From: Pseudomonadales bacterium
GTDB lineage: Bacteria; Pseudomonadota; Gammaproteobacteria; Pseudomonadales; UBA7434
Assembly: GCA_013043705.1 (NCBI GenBank)
Contig: JABDNS010000049.1
Location: 1-55,992, forward strand
Reading direction: 5' to 3'
Length of the DNA stretch: 55,992 nt
Shown: in pieces, positions 42,856-51,783 of the stretch
Layout of the letters: each line of letters opens with the position of its first letter
Position numbering within the stretch: the stretch's first letter is position 1
Program-made: the position numbers and the translations under genes
Notes under the pieces: model-generated
What the model was told of the DNA's origin: nothing
Databases searched by the model: none
What the model saw: only the letters and a program-made list of their open reading frames with translations

Positions 42856-43242
42856 ATGGAACAAGTCGCGTTTGTCACTTTACTGATGGGCATTCAATGC
42901 ATTTATTTTTCGTTGAAAGTTGGCAAGGCCAGGGGTACTTATAACATCCCGGCACCTGCGGTAAGTGGCCACGAAATCTTCGATCGCATAAATAGAGTCC
43001 ACCAGAATACGCTGGAACAAATGATGGTTACCTTGCCGGCCATGTGGATTTGTGGCTTTTTCCTCGACTGGAGTTTTGCGGCGTTGTTAGGTGCGGTATT
43101 TGTGGTTGGCAGGCTTGTCTATTCTGCGGGTTACGTGCAGGCACCCGAGAAGCGCGCCAAAGGTACTATTATCGGGTTTTTGGCCACGGTAGTAATGATT
43201 ATTGGTGGTATGTGGGGTGTGTTAAGTGCCTGGCTTTTCTAG
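42856..43242 (+). CDS. MAPEG family membrane protein
   Basis: 128 residues from ATG 42856, with TTTGGAG seven bases upstream. Four membrane helices are visible. The family motifs are R-V-H-Q-N-T-L-E-Q (canonical R-x-x-x-N-x-x-E region), G-R-L-V-Y-S-A-G-Y and the terminal hydrophobic helix. MAPEG members are membrane glutathione transferases or peroxidases; bacterial ones are mostly uncharacterised. The glutathione-binding residues look present, but activity is not known. No partner gene is evident. Confidence 0.9.
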   Translation: MEQVAFVTLLMGIQCIYFSLKVGKARGTYNIPAPAVSGHEIFDRINRVHQNTLEQMMVTLPAMWICGFFLDWSFAALLGAVFVVGRLVYSAGYVQAPEKRAKGTIIGFLATVVMIIGGMWGVLSAWLF

Positions 43243-43371
43243 CGCTACGCGCCTCGATTTGTTATCTATTGGCTAATCGAATGGCTAACTAGTTGTTTTA
43301 GCGCGGTTTTTTCTAAGGGTGATTCTCTCTGCATTGAGAATTGCCTCACATTGGTCACTGCTAAGCTTTAG

Positions 43372-43383
43372 TGTGTAAACACA
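43372..43383. promoter_or_regulatory. Small palindrome TGTGT-AA-ACACA upstream of the GGDEF/EAL gene
   Basis: Five-base inverted arms around AA lie 30 bases before the ATG of the c-di-GMP enzyme. It may be an operator, but a short palindrome like this can occur by chance. Confidence 0.25.
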
Positions 43384-43413
43384 TTCAAAGCTAAATCAAC
43401 CATCGGTAGTGGC

Positions 43414-45741
43414 ATGCTGTTCAAGTCCCTTCGCGAGCGTATACTCGTTTTTTTTTCGCTGCTAATCATCGTTCTGCAGCTGGTCTCATTCTCAGTACTT
43501 AATTCAACCGCCCGGGATTCGGAAGCCAGGCGCGTGGATGCTCAGCGCGCCGCACAAGAGCGCGTTGTTGCCGACATTATTGAATCACGCTATGTGCTAT
43601 TGGAATCCTCATTACTATCAATTGCTGCAACATGGCAAAACCAGCCGCTGCTGCAAACCAGTACTGCAAATCCTGCTGCCAGCTTCACTGCAAATAACCT
43701 GCCTGGCTTAAGCTGGAATAAGCCTAATGCTGTGTATTTAGCTCACGGAAACACGCAGCAATCAGCTTTGCTATGGCCAGCCGAGGCTAATCAAGCAGAA
43801 AGCAATATTTTGACAACAATAAGCGAGTTAGGCGCAGCTGCTACAAGCGAGCATCCGGTACGTGACGCCTTTGTATATGCAAATCAATATTACCTTGCGG
43901 TGTCATTGCCCGCGGCGTTAGGAGAGGACGCGAATCCTGCGACGCTAACGCTAGTTGCATCGTTAAATGATCTGGTTTCTTCAGCGGTGCTAAACACGCT
44001 GGGCCTGGAATTGCGCGCCAATATAGGCAGCGCCGCGCCAAGCGGTGCGGTTCTTTTGCAAAAGGAAAAATTGCCGCAGGCATTACTCGGCGATGTGCCG
44101 TTGCTGCTGTTAGGCAATAGCAGCGCTAGTGTTAGCGACGTCGATCGCCAAAAAAGCGTGCTGATGTTATTGATGGCAGCCGCACTGCTACTTACGCTAT
44201 TGGGTGGTTACGCACTGGCCGACGAATTAACTCGGCCGCTCAAGGATTTAACCCGCGCCGCAGCACAGATTAAATCCGGCGATTACAATTTACCGGCGAA
44301 GCAATACCGGCAGGATGAAATAGGTCAGTTGGCAAGCACTCTGTCACATATGTGCGAAACCATTGCCGAGCGAGAGCAGAAGATCATTGGGCTAGCGTAT
44401 GCAGATTCGCTAACTTGCCTGCCCAATCGCGCGCTTTTTGACGATCGGCTAAATAACGCGGTGAGTCAAGGCATTCGGCATGGTGGCAATTTCTCAATCG
44501 CAATTATGGACCTGGATCGTTTCAAGTACATCAACGATGTACTCGGCCACGAGGCGGGCGACTACGTGCTTTGCGAGGTTGCTCGTCGGCTCGAGAGTGT
44601 TTTGCGAGAGTCTGATACCGTTGCCAGGCTCGGTGGAGATGAATTCGCAATTTTGCTATCGGGTGGTAGCGAATACCAGGTGCAGGCAGCGGTTAACAAG
44701 ATTCTCGATATTTTTGACGAGCCAGTAAACCTCAATGGGCAGCCGCTCGATGTGGCTTGTAGTATTGGTATCGCGCATTTTCCGCAGCATGGCGAAGATG
44801 CCAGCCTGTTACTGCGTCGTGCCGACATGGCCATGTATGCTGCCAAGCGTTTTAACGCAGGCTTTTCCTACTACACGCCTGAGTGTGACCAGCACCAGGA
44901 GCAGCACCTGTCACTACTAGGAGATATCAAGCGTGCGGTTGAAGAAGATGAGCTTCAATTGCATTACCAGCCAAAAATATCTTTAGACAACAATGAGCAT
45001 ATTGCGGTTGAAACCTTATTGCGTTGGCAGCACCCACATCGCGGTTTAATTCCACCCCAGGAGTTTATTCCTTTCGCAGAGCACACCGGCGCCATCAAAC
45101 TTATTACGCGCTGGTTGCTTGTGCACGCAATGCGCCAATGTGGCCGCTGGCACTCACAGGGGCTGAATATCCAGATGTCGCTGAATATATCAGCGCGCGA
45201 TTTAATCGACCCCGAGTTTCCAACACATGTGAGCAACGCACTAGAAGAGAACAATGTAAAGCCTGAGCTTATTTGCCTGGAAATTACCGAGAGCGCACTT
45301 ATGCAAGACCCTGCTAAAGCGCGCCGCACTATCGATGTACTAAGCACGATGGGTATAAAAATGTCGATCGACGATTACGGCACCGGTTATAGCTCGTTGG
45401 CTTATGTGAAAAACCTCAGTGTGAACGAACTGAAAATCGATCGGGAATTTGTCAGCAATATGATGCACAACGCTGAGGATAGTGCGATCGTCAAGTCCAC
45501 CATCGAGCTCGGCCATAATCTGGGCATGCGTGTTGTAGCGGAGGGCATCGAGCACGAGAATGAAATGGAGTTGCTCAAGGACTTTGGCTGTGACCAGGGC
45601 CAGGGCTTCCTGATTAGTCACGCGCTTACCGCGAATGAGCTGGAGGCCTGGTATCGTAATCGCGCTGAAAGTGAGCAACCTGTCGATGGCGAGGTTTCAA
45701 ATACCAGCGAAGACCAGGCACGAATCGATAAGTCTGCCTGA
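43414..45741 (+). CDS. Membrane-bound GGDEF/EAL c-di-GMP enzyme
   Basis: 775 residues. One helix (about 9-28) and a second (about 249-270) flank a periplasmic sensor region of about 220 residues, probably a CACHE-like domain. A HAMP domain follows (E-L-T-R-P-L-K-D-L-T-R). The diguanylate cyclase has an intact G-G-D-E-F at 407-411. The phosphodiesterase has E533-T-L-L-R-W in place of the usual E-A-L-L-R-W, with the other catalytic groups kept: N-I-S-A-R-D, E-I-T-E-S, D-D-Y-G-T-G-Y-S-S-L and V-A-E-G-I-E. It could therefore make and degrade c-di-GMP. The net direction cannot be told. It may link an external signal to motility or attachment. Confidence 0.95.
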   Translation: MLFKSLRERILVFFSLLIIVLQLVSFSVLNSTARDSEARRVDAQRAAQERVVADIIESRYVLLESSLLSIAATWQNQPLLQTSTANPAASFTANNLPGLSWNKPNAVYLAHGNTQQSALLWPAEANQAESNILTTISELGAAATSEHPVRDAFVYANQYYLAVSLPAALGEDANPATLTLVASLNDLVSSAVLNTLGLELRANIGSAAPSGAVLLQKEKLPQALLGDVPLLLLGNSSASVSDVDRQKSVLMLLMAAALLLTLLGGYALADELTRPLKDLTRAAAQIKSGDYNLPAKQYRQDEIGQLASTLSHMCETIAEREQKIIGLAYADSLTCLPNRALFDDRLNNAVSQGIRHGGNFSIAIMDLDRFKYINDVLGHEAGDYVLCEVARRLESVLRESDTVARLGGDEFAILLSGGSEYQVQAAVNKILDIFDEPVNLNGQPLDVACSIGIAHFPQHGEDASLLLRRADMAMYAAKRFNAGFSYYTPECDQHQEQHLSLLGDIKRAVEEDELQLHYQPKISLDNNEHIAVETLLRWQHPHRGLIPPQEFIPFAEHTGAIKLITRWLLVHAMRQCGRWHSQGLNIQMSLNISARDLIDPEFPTHVSNALEENNVKPELICLEITESALMQDPAKARRTIDVLSTMGIKMSIDDYGTGYSSLAYVKNLSVNELKIDREFVSNMMHNAEDSAIVKSTIELGHNLGMRVVAEGIEHENEMELLKDFGCDQGQGFLISHALTANELEAWYRNRAESEQPVDGEVSNTSEDQARIDKSA

Positions 45742-45826
45742 TCATTATTTGGCTCAGGTGGCTGGGTCTTTGCCGCTGGGCGAGTTATAAAAACGCGGTA
45801 CCGCTGGACCTTCACTACAGGGCTTG

Positions 45827-45835
45827 TTATCCACA
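45827..45835 (+). promoter_or_regulatory. Single perfect DnaA-box-like 9-mer TTATCCACA
   Basis: This exact consensus DnaA box lies in a 299-base gap (45742-46040) between the GGDEF/EAL gene and the coiled-coil gene. No cluster of further boxes or AT-rich 13-mers accompanies it, so an origin is not supported. The rest of the gap shows a TATACT (45975-45980) and little else. Confidence 0.4.
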
Positions 45836-46040
45836 GTCTGTAAAGCAGCGGCTACTGCGGTTATTACGCATCCAGGCAGTGCACAGATCGCATTTCGCCT
45901 GTTGCCTGCATCCCATTTTCTTCGCTCGCTTCGTAGCCAGGCTGTCTGGCGCGGCGACTTCCGTTTCCATTAATTATACTGAAAGGATATAGGGTCAAGA
46001 TCGCTCACGCTAAGCCGCCAGCCGGCTTGGAGCCGTTCTA

Positions 46041-47447
46041 ATGTCATTTGGTTTAAAGCAGAGCAGTTATGAGGCGGTTCTTTATGTGAATCGCAGCAAA
46101 GTGCTAAAGGAAATGCTCTACAGCGAGTTTGAAGCTGTGCTTGACCAGGTGGTTAGCGAGCCAGCATACCTGGATGAAACCTGCCACGCGGTTTACCTGA
46201 AAATTGATATCCGCTTGAATATCGTAGCGGCAGTTTTTTTCTGCATTGACTTCGACAAGCAAGGCAATGCCGATCGCCGCTGGAACCTCCCGCTATTGCA
46301 AATGGCAGAATCTGCTTCGGTGGCCACCGAGCTCAACGGCCAGGGCGTGCGCATTAGTTGCCGGAGTCGCTGCGCCGTAGTGTCCCAGCAGGAGCACTTG
46401 TGGGAGCCTGATCTTAGCGCGCAGAGCACAATGTTGGCGATGCTGGCATCCAGCGTTAAAGCAAATCGTTTAGGCTTGTTGGTTGAGGAGGGTGCTACTG
46501 ATAGCGTAGTTCCGGGCACACCAAATACGCCAGGCGCAGCCCGCGCGGTTGCCGGAGCGCAGCATGCAACTGGCGATGCTTACGAACAGGCAGTAGCCAG
46601 CCAGCAGCGGCACGATGGCGAGATTAAGCGTCTCAACGAAAACATACAGAAGCAGCGTTTATATATCGCTAGCCTGAAAGGGCGCCAGGAAGAAGCAGCA
46701 CAAAATCTCAGCTCACAGTTTGCTCGTGAAAAAGAAGCCTTACTTTTGCAACTCGAAGAAGTTTGCTGCACGCTGAGGCAGGCGCAAGAACGCAATGAAG
46801 TGCTCAGCAATGAGTTGAGTGAAGCCCGCCAGCAAATTTCAGTTCAAGCCGACGACTTTGAGCGCCAGGTATCGGCAAACGTAAATAAGCAAGGCGTTGA
46901 CTTTAGCGCGTTGCAAAAGCAGTTCAAGCGCGAGCTGCAACAAAAATTAATTGAACAGACCAGCGAGTTGAAGGCAAAGCTCGATATGCGCGACGTAGAA
47001 GCGCACTATCGTGATGAGCAAATAAAACACTTGAAAGCACAGCTTCTGGAAAGCGCTTCGAGCGCAGCAGTGCATAATACAGGCATGGGCGCGGCTGCCT
47101 CCGCGGCTCCGCTGCGCGATGCGGTTATAGAACTTGAGTCAAAGGGCGTCAATTTTGTGTTGACCCTGCCAGCGGTTCGACCAATCAATATTCCCGCTGC
47201 CGATGTAGATTCTTTTTGTGTTGACCCGGATGGTTTTGTTGCAGCCCGCCTGGGTATGGATAAAGCCGTCTACCAAAGCTGGATTGCGCACGCTAGAAAC
47301 CCGGTTTGTGTAGCCGTCGAAAGCGAGGGGTGCCGCTGTGGTGCCAGGTTAGAGATTGTCCATCCGCGGCAGTTTGTGCCCGACTTCAGCGATCGCTGTG
47401 ATAGCCATCAAGGCAGTAGTTCTTGTTCTAGCAAGGCCGGAGGTTAG
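46041..47447 (+). CDS. Unknown protein with long coiled coil and Cys-rich end
   Basis: 468 residues, not recognised. Residues 1-150 form a compact globular domain (Y-E-A-V-L-Y-V-N-R-S-K-V-L followed by F-F-C-I-D-F-D). A Gly/Pro/Ala linker (about 150-180) leads to a long coiled coil (about 190-340) with heptads rich in Q, E, K and L. The final 110 residues are globular again and contain cysteines in pairs (G-C-R-C-G and R-C-D-S-H), which could bind a metal, then a serine/glycine tail. No membrane helix or signal peptide is seen, so it is probably cytoplasmic. The next gene, eight bases downstream, encodes a cNMP-binding/rhodanese fusion, so the two likely act together. Confidence 0.7.
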   Translation: MSFGLKQSSYEAVLYVNRSKVLKEMLYSEFEAVLDQVVSEPAYLDETCHAVYLKIDIRLNIVAAVFFCIDFDKQGNADRRWNLPLLQMAESASVATELNGQGVRISCRSRCAVVSQQEHLWEPDLSAQSTMLAMLASSVKANRLGLLVEEGATDSVVPGTPNTPGAARAVAGAQHATGDAYEQAVASQQRHDGEIKRLNENIQKQRLYIASLKGRQEEAAQNLSSQFAREKEALLLQLEEVCCTLRQAQERNEVLSNELSEARQQISVQADDFERQVSANVNKQGVDFSALQKQFKRELQQKLIEQTSELKAKLDMRDVEAHYRDEQIKHLKAQLLESASSAAVHNTGMGAAASAAPLRDAVIELESKGVNFVLTLPAVRPINIPAADVDSFCVDPDGFVAARLGMDKAVYQSWIAHARNPVCVAVESEGCRCGARLEIVHPRQFVPDFSDRCDSHQGSSSCSSKAGG

Positions 47448-47455
47448 CCAATATT

Positions 47456-48547
47456 ATGAGTCGCGATACAAGTGCGAATGAGCAACAGGACTGGAGCCAT
47501 TTACTGGGTGCGGGCACTCAACCGCCGAAAGAAATCCTGGCCAATTTCGTGCCAATGACCGATCTCTCATCTACCCATTTGGGTAGTCTAGCTAGAATTT
47601 CAAAGTTGGTAACCTTGCATGGCTCACAATACCTCGGTGACCAGGACCTGCTGGATCAATACTACGTCTATCTCGTTAACGGCGACCTGGTCGCGACCTT
47701 TTGTGTAACCGGGCAGCGCGTTGTCTACTCCGCAGCAAATTTTGGCATGCTTTCGATCGGCGATTTTATCGAAAACGTCCGTGAGCTAAGCGCAGCGTCC
47801 GATGCCCAGATTCTGGTGGTCGACCGCGACGAGCTCGATTCAATGCTTTGTTGGGACCAGGTCGCCAAGTCCCTTTCGTTGGAACTCAGTGCAGAACGCG
47901 AGTTAGATGAAGATCGCGACTGGTTAAACACATTGCTGACGTCAAATTTATTTCACCGCATACCGCCTTATAACATTCGCCAGGTTGTCGATAAGTTCAG
48001 TGCGCGTGTCGTACAAAGCGGTGAGGTTATTATTCGCGAGGGTGATGAGGGCGAAGAGTGCTTCATCATAAAAGAGGGGCGCGCCTCGGTAACTAGCATG
48101 CCACCTGGCGCAAGCCAACCGGCTGTATTAGCGCAGCTAGGCGCCGGCCAATGCTTTGGTGAAGAGGCCTTGGCCTGTCGAGCAAGGCGCAATGCCAGTG
48201 TGACCATGGAAACTAATGGCGTGCTAATGGCGCTGAACAAAGCCGATTTTAATTCACTGATGCAAGAGCCTGTTGTAGAAGCACTCGAAGAGGGAGAGGC
48301 CGCTGCGCTGGTGTCTTCCGGCCAGGCTACCTGGCTGGATGTGCGATCCCAGCAAGAGTACGATCACGATCATCGCGCCAATGCTTTTCACTTGCCGCTG
48401 CACCTTATGTCCATCAAGACGCGACTAATGAATAACAAGTTCAAGTACCTTGCCTATTGCTCCACCGGGCGTCGCGCGGCTACGGCCGCCAGGCTTCTGA
48501 AACAACAGGGTTTTGACGTTGTAGCTGTTGCTGCGCCAGACTATTAG
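47456..48547 (+). CDS. Cyclic nucleotide-binding / rhodanese fusion protein
   Basis: 363 residues. Residues about 35-140 resemble a degenerate cyclic-nucleotide-binding barrel, and about 155-275 is a clear one with E-G-D-E-G-E-E-C-F-I-I-K-E-G and G-E-E-A-L-A-x4-R-N-A-S-V, matching the phosphate-binding cassette. The C-terminal 85 residues are a rhodanese domain (W-L-D-V-R-S-Q-Q-E-Y and Y-C335-S-T-G-R-R-A-A-T-A), with the catalytic cysteine present. It may sense cAMP or c-di-GMP and bind sulfane sulfur. It forms a two-gene unit with the coiled-coil protein upstream. The combination resembles Crp-like sensor proteins without a DNA-binding domain. Confidence 0.85.
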   Translation: MSRDTSANEQQDWSHLLGAGTQPPKEILANFVPMTDLSSTHLGSLARISKLVTLHGSQYLGDQDLLDQYYVYLVNGDLVATFCVTGQRVVYSAANFGMLSIGDFIENVRELSAASDAQILVVDRDELDSMLCWDQVAKSLSLELSAERELDEDRDWLNTLLTSNLFHRIPPYNIRQVVDKFSARVVQSGEVIIREGDEGEECFIIKEGRASVTSMPPGASQPAVLAQLGAGQCFGEEALACRARRNASVTMETNGVLMALNKADFNSLMQEPVVEALEEGEAAALVSSGQATWLDVRSQQEYDHDHRANAFHLPLHLMSIKTRLMNNKFKYLAYCSTGRRAATAARLLKQQGFDVVAVAAPDY

Positions 48548-48678
48548 CACCAGTGCGCTACCTGGCTCACTAGCTGAATTTTCCGCAAGCATTTTCCCCG
48601 CCAGCGGCTATGGCTGATGTGGCCATCGTGCTACTATCTGCGTTGCCCAGCTTTTGACGCAAAGTGCTTGTTTTAACT

Positions 48679-49566
48679 ATGAAATCCCATTTTCGAAATA
48701 TCGGTCTCATCGGCCGCGTCGACAGCGAAGCGGTTGTCGCTTCAATTCGACAGCTGGTCGAATTGCTGGATTCGCGACACCTGAAAGTTATCCTGGAAGA
48801 ACAGACTTCGCGCGCCCTGGGTGGGCATTCTTTGCAGGTTGCGAGCCGCAAATCCATAGGTGAGGCTTGTGATTTGGTTATTGTTGTTGGCGGTGACGGT
48901 AGCCTGCTGGGTGCGGCGCGCGACCTCGCCCGGCATGACGTGCCGGTGTTGGGTATTAACCGTGGCAAGTTAGGGTTCCTAACCGATATCGCCGCCGATA
49001 ACGTTGCCGATGGCGTTGGCAAAGTGCTCGACGGAGAGTACCGGGAAGAAGAGCGTTTTTTGCTTGATATGCAATTGAAGCGCGATGGTGCAGTTATAGA
49101 AAGCTCGCTCGCGTTTAATGACGTGGTTCTGCACAGCGGCCAGGCGCCGAAGATGTTGAGCTTCGAATTGCATATTGAAGGAGAGTTTGTCTACTCGCAA
49201 CGATCCGATGGTTTAATTGTAGCGTCGCCAACCGGGTCCACTGCGTATTCATTGTCGGGTGGTGGCCCCATTATGCATCCGCGCCTGAATGCCATCGTGT
49301 TGGTGCCCATGTTCCCGCATACGCTGAGCAGTCGTCCTTTGGTAATCGATGGCAATAGCGAAATTAAAGTCATTATCGCCGATACCAATCCTGAAAACCC
49401 CAGGGTTAGCTGCGATGGACAGGTAAACGTTAGCGCCCGGCCCGGCGATGTGATTTATATCAACAAAAGTGCAAAACGAATTAACCTGCTGCATCCGCAG
49501 GGGCACGTATTTTATGCAACGTGTCGCAACAAGCTTGGTTGGGGCTCGCAGTTTATTGGCAATTAA
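48679..49566 (+). CDS. nadK: NAD kinase
   Basis: 295 residues from ATG 48679 (a TTG at 48664 would add five residues). NadK phosphorylates NAD+ to NADP+ with ATP or polyphosphate. The catalytic motifs are V-V-G-G-D-G-S-L-L-G-A and N-R-G-K-L-G-F-L-T-D, plus S-P-T-G-S-T-A-Y-S-L-S-G-G-G-P and D-G-Q. The S-P-T-G-S-T segment is diagnostic. There is no signal peptide. Confidence 0.97.
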   Translation: MKSHFRNIGLIGRVDSEAVVASIRQLVELLDSRHLKVILEEQTSRALGGHSLQVASRKSIGEACDLVIVVGGDGSLLGAARDLARHDVPVLGINRGKLGFLTDIAADNVADGVGKVLDGEYREEERFLLDMQLKRDGAVIESSLAFNDVVLHSGQAPKMLSFELHIEGEFVYSQRSDGLIVASPTGSTAYSLSGGGPIMHPRLNAIVLVPMFPHTLSSRPLVIDGNSEIKVIIADTNPENPRVSCDGQVNVSARPGDVIYINKSAKRINLLHPQGHVFYATCRNKLGWGSQFIGN

Positions 49567-49597
49567 ACTTACCATGTTTGCTCGATACCGGCGCCCT

Positions 49598-49614
49598 GTA
49601 CTAGCTAGCAGTAC
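49598..49614. repeat. Small inverted repeat GTACT-N7-AGTAC before the rhomboid gene
   Basis: Five-base arms surround AGCTAGC, and a nearby copy of AGCAGTAC (49621-49627 reads GCAGTAC) forms a direct repeat with it. It lies 16 bases before the rhomboid ATG and may weakly influence translation. Confidence 0.3.
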
Positions 49615-49629
49615 TAGCGAGCAGTACCG

Positions 49630-50505
49630 ATGAGTAATCTCAAGCCCGTTATAGAGGCGCCGTTAACGCAAAACTTGAAGCCGCTCTCCGTGTACTGGGC
49701 GGAGCGTGGCCTGCCGCACCGTATCGTCGAAAAGTCGGGCCAGCAACTGGTGCTGGCGCCCGACAACCAAAGCATAGAAACGCTACGCGAGACGTACCGC
49801 GCTTTTAGCAGTGGCGAGCTTGAGATAACACTTGTAAAGCAAGAGCAAGCGGCGCGCCCTGGGCTGCTTAGCTATTTTTCAAAGTATCCGGTAACACTCA
49901 CGCTGTTTTTTTTGAGTGTAGGCGGGTTTTTTGCTACCTACTTTAACTTGCAGCCAATTGTAGACCTGCTGGTTATACAGGGCACCGATACCGGTGCGTT
50001 GAGCCAGCGGCTGGATTTACCAGCGCGTATTTCCACCGAAGAGTATCTCGCGCATGGCCAGTACTGGCGTTTGCTTACGCCCATTTTCCTGCATTTTGGC
50101 TGGGTTCATATTACGTTCAACATGCTGTGGCTGTGGGAATTGGGCAGGCGCATAGAGATTCAGGGCGGTTCGCTTCACTTGCTCAGTGTGGTTTGTTTTA
50201 TTGGCATTGCATCGAATTTGTACCAGGCCGAAAGCACGCCGCTGGCCACTTTTGGCGGTATGTCCGGCGTTATTTATGGCTTGCTGGGTTATTGCGCGGT
50301 GTTTACCTTAATTAATCCGCAGCGAGCCCTGCAGTTGCCGATGGGAATTTATGTGCTGATGTTGCTTAGCCTGGCGATTGGCTTTTCTGGCATGCTGGAT
50401 TTTGTTGCACGCATGGCCAACGTCGCTCATCTTTCCGGGTTGATATTTGGCGTTGTTATTGCCGTGCCCAGTGCGCTGCTATCCAGGATGGCGCCTGCGA
50501 AGTAA
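49630..50505 (+). CDS. Rhomboid family intramembrane serine protease
   Basis: 291 residues. A soluble N-terminal domain of about 75 residues precedes at least six membrane helices. The catalytic dyad is intact: S212 in G-G-M-S-G-V-I-Y and H267 in N-V-A-H-L-S-G-L. The H-F-G-W-V-H-I-T-F-N-M-L-W motif of helix 2 is also present. Such proteases cleave single-pass membrane proteins within the bilayer; the substrate is unknown. Domain order resembles GlpG, which also has a cytoplasmic N-domain. Confidence 0.94.
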   Translation: MSNLKPVIEAPLTQNLKPLSVYWAERGLPHRIVEKSGQQLVLAPDNQSIETLRETYRAFSSGELEITLVKQEQAARPGLLSYFSKYPVTLTLFFLSVGGFFATYFNLQPIVDLLVIQGTDTGALSQRLDLPARISTEEYLAHGQYWRLLTPIFLHFGWVHITFNMLWLWELGRRIEIQGGSLHLLSVVCFIGIASNLYQAESTPLATFGGMSGVIYGLLGYCAVFTLINPQRALQLPMGIYVLMLLSLAIGFSGMLDFVARMANVAHLSGLIFGVVIAVPSALLSRMAPAK

Positions 50506-50578
50506 TATTAGCGAGTGTTTTGAAAACGCCTATATCCAGAGAAGCCAACTCTTACAAGACAGCTATGAAAAACTAACT

Positions 50579-50872
50579 ATGACAAACGATACTTTTTCCA
50601 GTAGAGCCTCAGAGCTTGATGCTGTTCAATACCAGAACTTTTTGCGGGCAGTTGAAACAGGCAAATGGCCAGATGGTAAACCCGTGCAGGACAAGCAAAA
50701 GGCGTTGATGCTGCAGGCGATTATCATTTTTGAAAACCAACACCTTCCGCCTGAGCAAAGAAGTGGCTTTATGCCCGACGCCTGCGCTTCCAATAGTCAA
50801 CGCGAAGCAGCTGTAAAAGACAAGACCGATAACAGCAATGTCATTATCTCTTCGGGCAAGGCGGGCAATTAG
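50579..50872 (+). CDS. DUF1315 family protein (YeaC-like)
   Basis: 97 residues from ATG 50579; the frame is open earlier, but the family starts here. The diagnostic motif is F-L-R-A-V-E-T-G-K-W-P-D-G, followed by a helical segment with E-N-Q-H-L-P-P-E-Q-R-S-G-F-M. A polar tail of about 30 residues follows, longer than in E. coli YeaC. The function is unknown. Its stop is 31 bases before the next gene. Confidence 0.85.
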   Translation: MTNDTFSSRASELDAVQYQNFLRAVETGKWPDGKPVQDKQKALMLQAIIIFENQHLPPEQRSGFMPDACASNSQREAAVKDKTDNSNVIISSGKAGN

Positions 50873-50903
50873 TGCGAGAAAAAAATTATGTGTAGAGGGA
50901 AGT

Positions 50904-51743
50904 ATGCCAGGCTTTAGCGGCGGGTTGCGCAAAATGCGTGTGGCAATCGACGATGCCGACGCCGCCGTTGCGCAATACACGCTGGTATTGGGTGAGCACG
51001 AGCTGCCGCTTAACGAGCTCGTCGGTAAGCCTTTCACCCTTAATTACGAGGGTGCCATTCATTGCATTCACTGTAACCGCAAGACCAGCAAGAGTTTTAA
51101 CCAGGGCTATTGCTATCCGTGCTTTCGCTCGCTGGCGCAATGCGACCAGTGTATTGTTAGCCCCGAAAAGTGTCACTACCATTTAGGCACTTGCCGCGAA
51201 CCCGAGTGGGCTGATAAATTTTGCATGCAGGATCACTATGTCTACCTTGCGAATTCTTCTGGCCTGAAAGTTGGCATTACGCGCGGCAACCAGATTCCAA
51301 CGCGTTGGATAGACCAAGGTGCAGTGCAGGCGTTGCCATTATTTCGCGTTACGTCAAGACGTATGGCGGGGCTGGTTGAAACCTTGTGCAAAGCGCATGT
51401 TGCGGATAAAACCAACTGGCGTGCCATGCTCAAAGGCGTGCCAGAACCAGTCGACCTGCAAGGCGAAGCCCGCACACTACTAGGCAGCATAAAGCATGAG
51501 CTTGCCGAGCTGCACAAGGAGTTTGGCATTCAGGCCATCACCGAATTGGACTCAGCGGAGCCGGTCAATATCGCCTATCCAGTGCTCGCTTATCCGGCCA
51601 AGGTCACCTCGCACAATTTCGATAAAAACCCGCAGGTGGCCGGGCAACTGCAGGGCATAAAAGCGCAATACCTTATCTTTGACACCGGCGTAATCAATTT
51701 ACGCAAGTTTGGTGGCTACCAGGTAAGCGCAGAGTTTGGCTGA
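50904..51743 (+). CDS. DUF2797 family protein (zinc ribbon plus GIY-YIG-like fold)
   Basis: 279 residues from ATG 50904, with AGAGGGAAG just upstream; the open frame reaches back to 50838 without support. An N-terminal domain with a zinc ribbon is seen in I-H-C-I-H-C-N-R-K and Y-C-Y-P-C-F, and further cysteines in C-D-Q-C-I and C-H-Y-H. Later comes Y-V-Y-L-A-N-S-S-G-L-K-V-G-I-T, followed by W-I-D-Q-G-A, a GIY-YIG-like core. This plan matches DUF2797; no reaction is established. Proteins with this fold often act on nucleic acids. Same strand as pepN downstream. Confidence 0.85.
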   Translation: MPGFSGGLRKMRVAIDDADAAVAQYTLVLGEHELPLNELVGKPFTLNYEGAIHCIHCNRKTSKSFNQGYCYPCFRSLAQCDQCIVSPEKCHYHLGTCREPEWADKFCMQDHYVYLANSSGLKVGITRGNQIPTRWIDQGAVQALPLFRVTSRRMAGLVETLCKAHVADKTNWRAMLKGVPEPVDLQGEARTLLGSIKHELAELHKEFGIQAITELDSAEPVNIAYPVLAYPAKVTSHNFDKNPQVAGQLQGIKAQYLIFDTGVINLRKFGGYQVSAEFG

Positions 51744-51783
51744 ATGCATGCAAACAATTACGTAAACAATAGCGGAGCAGCAA

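Noticed and set aside
45827..45835. Possible replication origin marked by a DnaA box
   Set aside because: Only one box is present, with no AT-rich unwinding region or dnaA neighbour.
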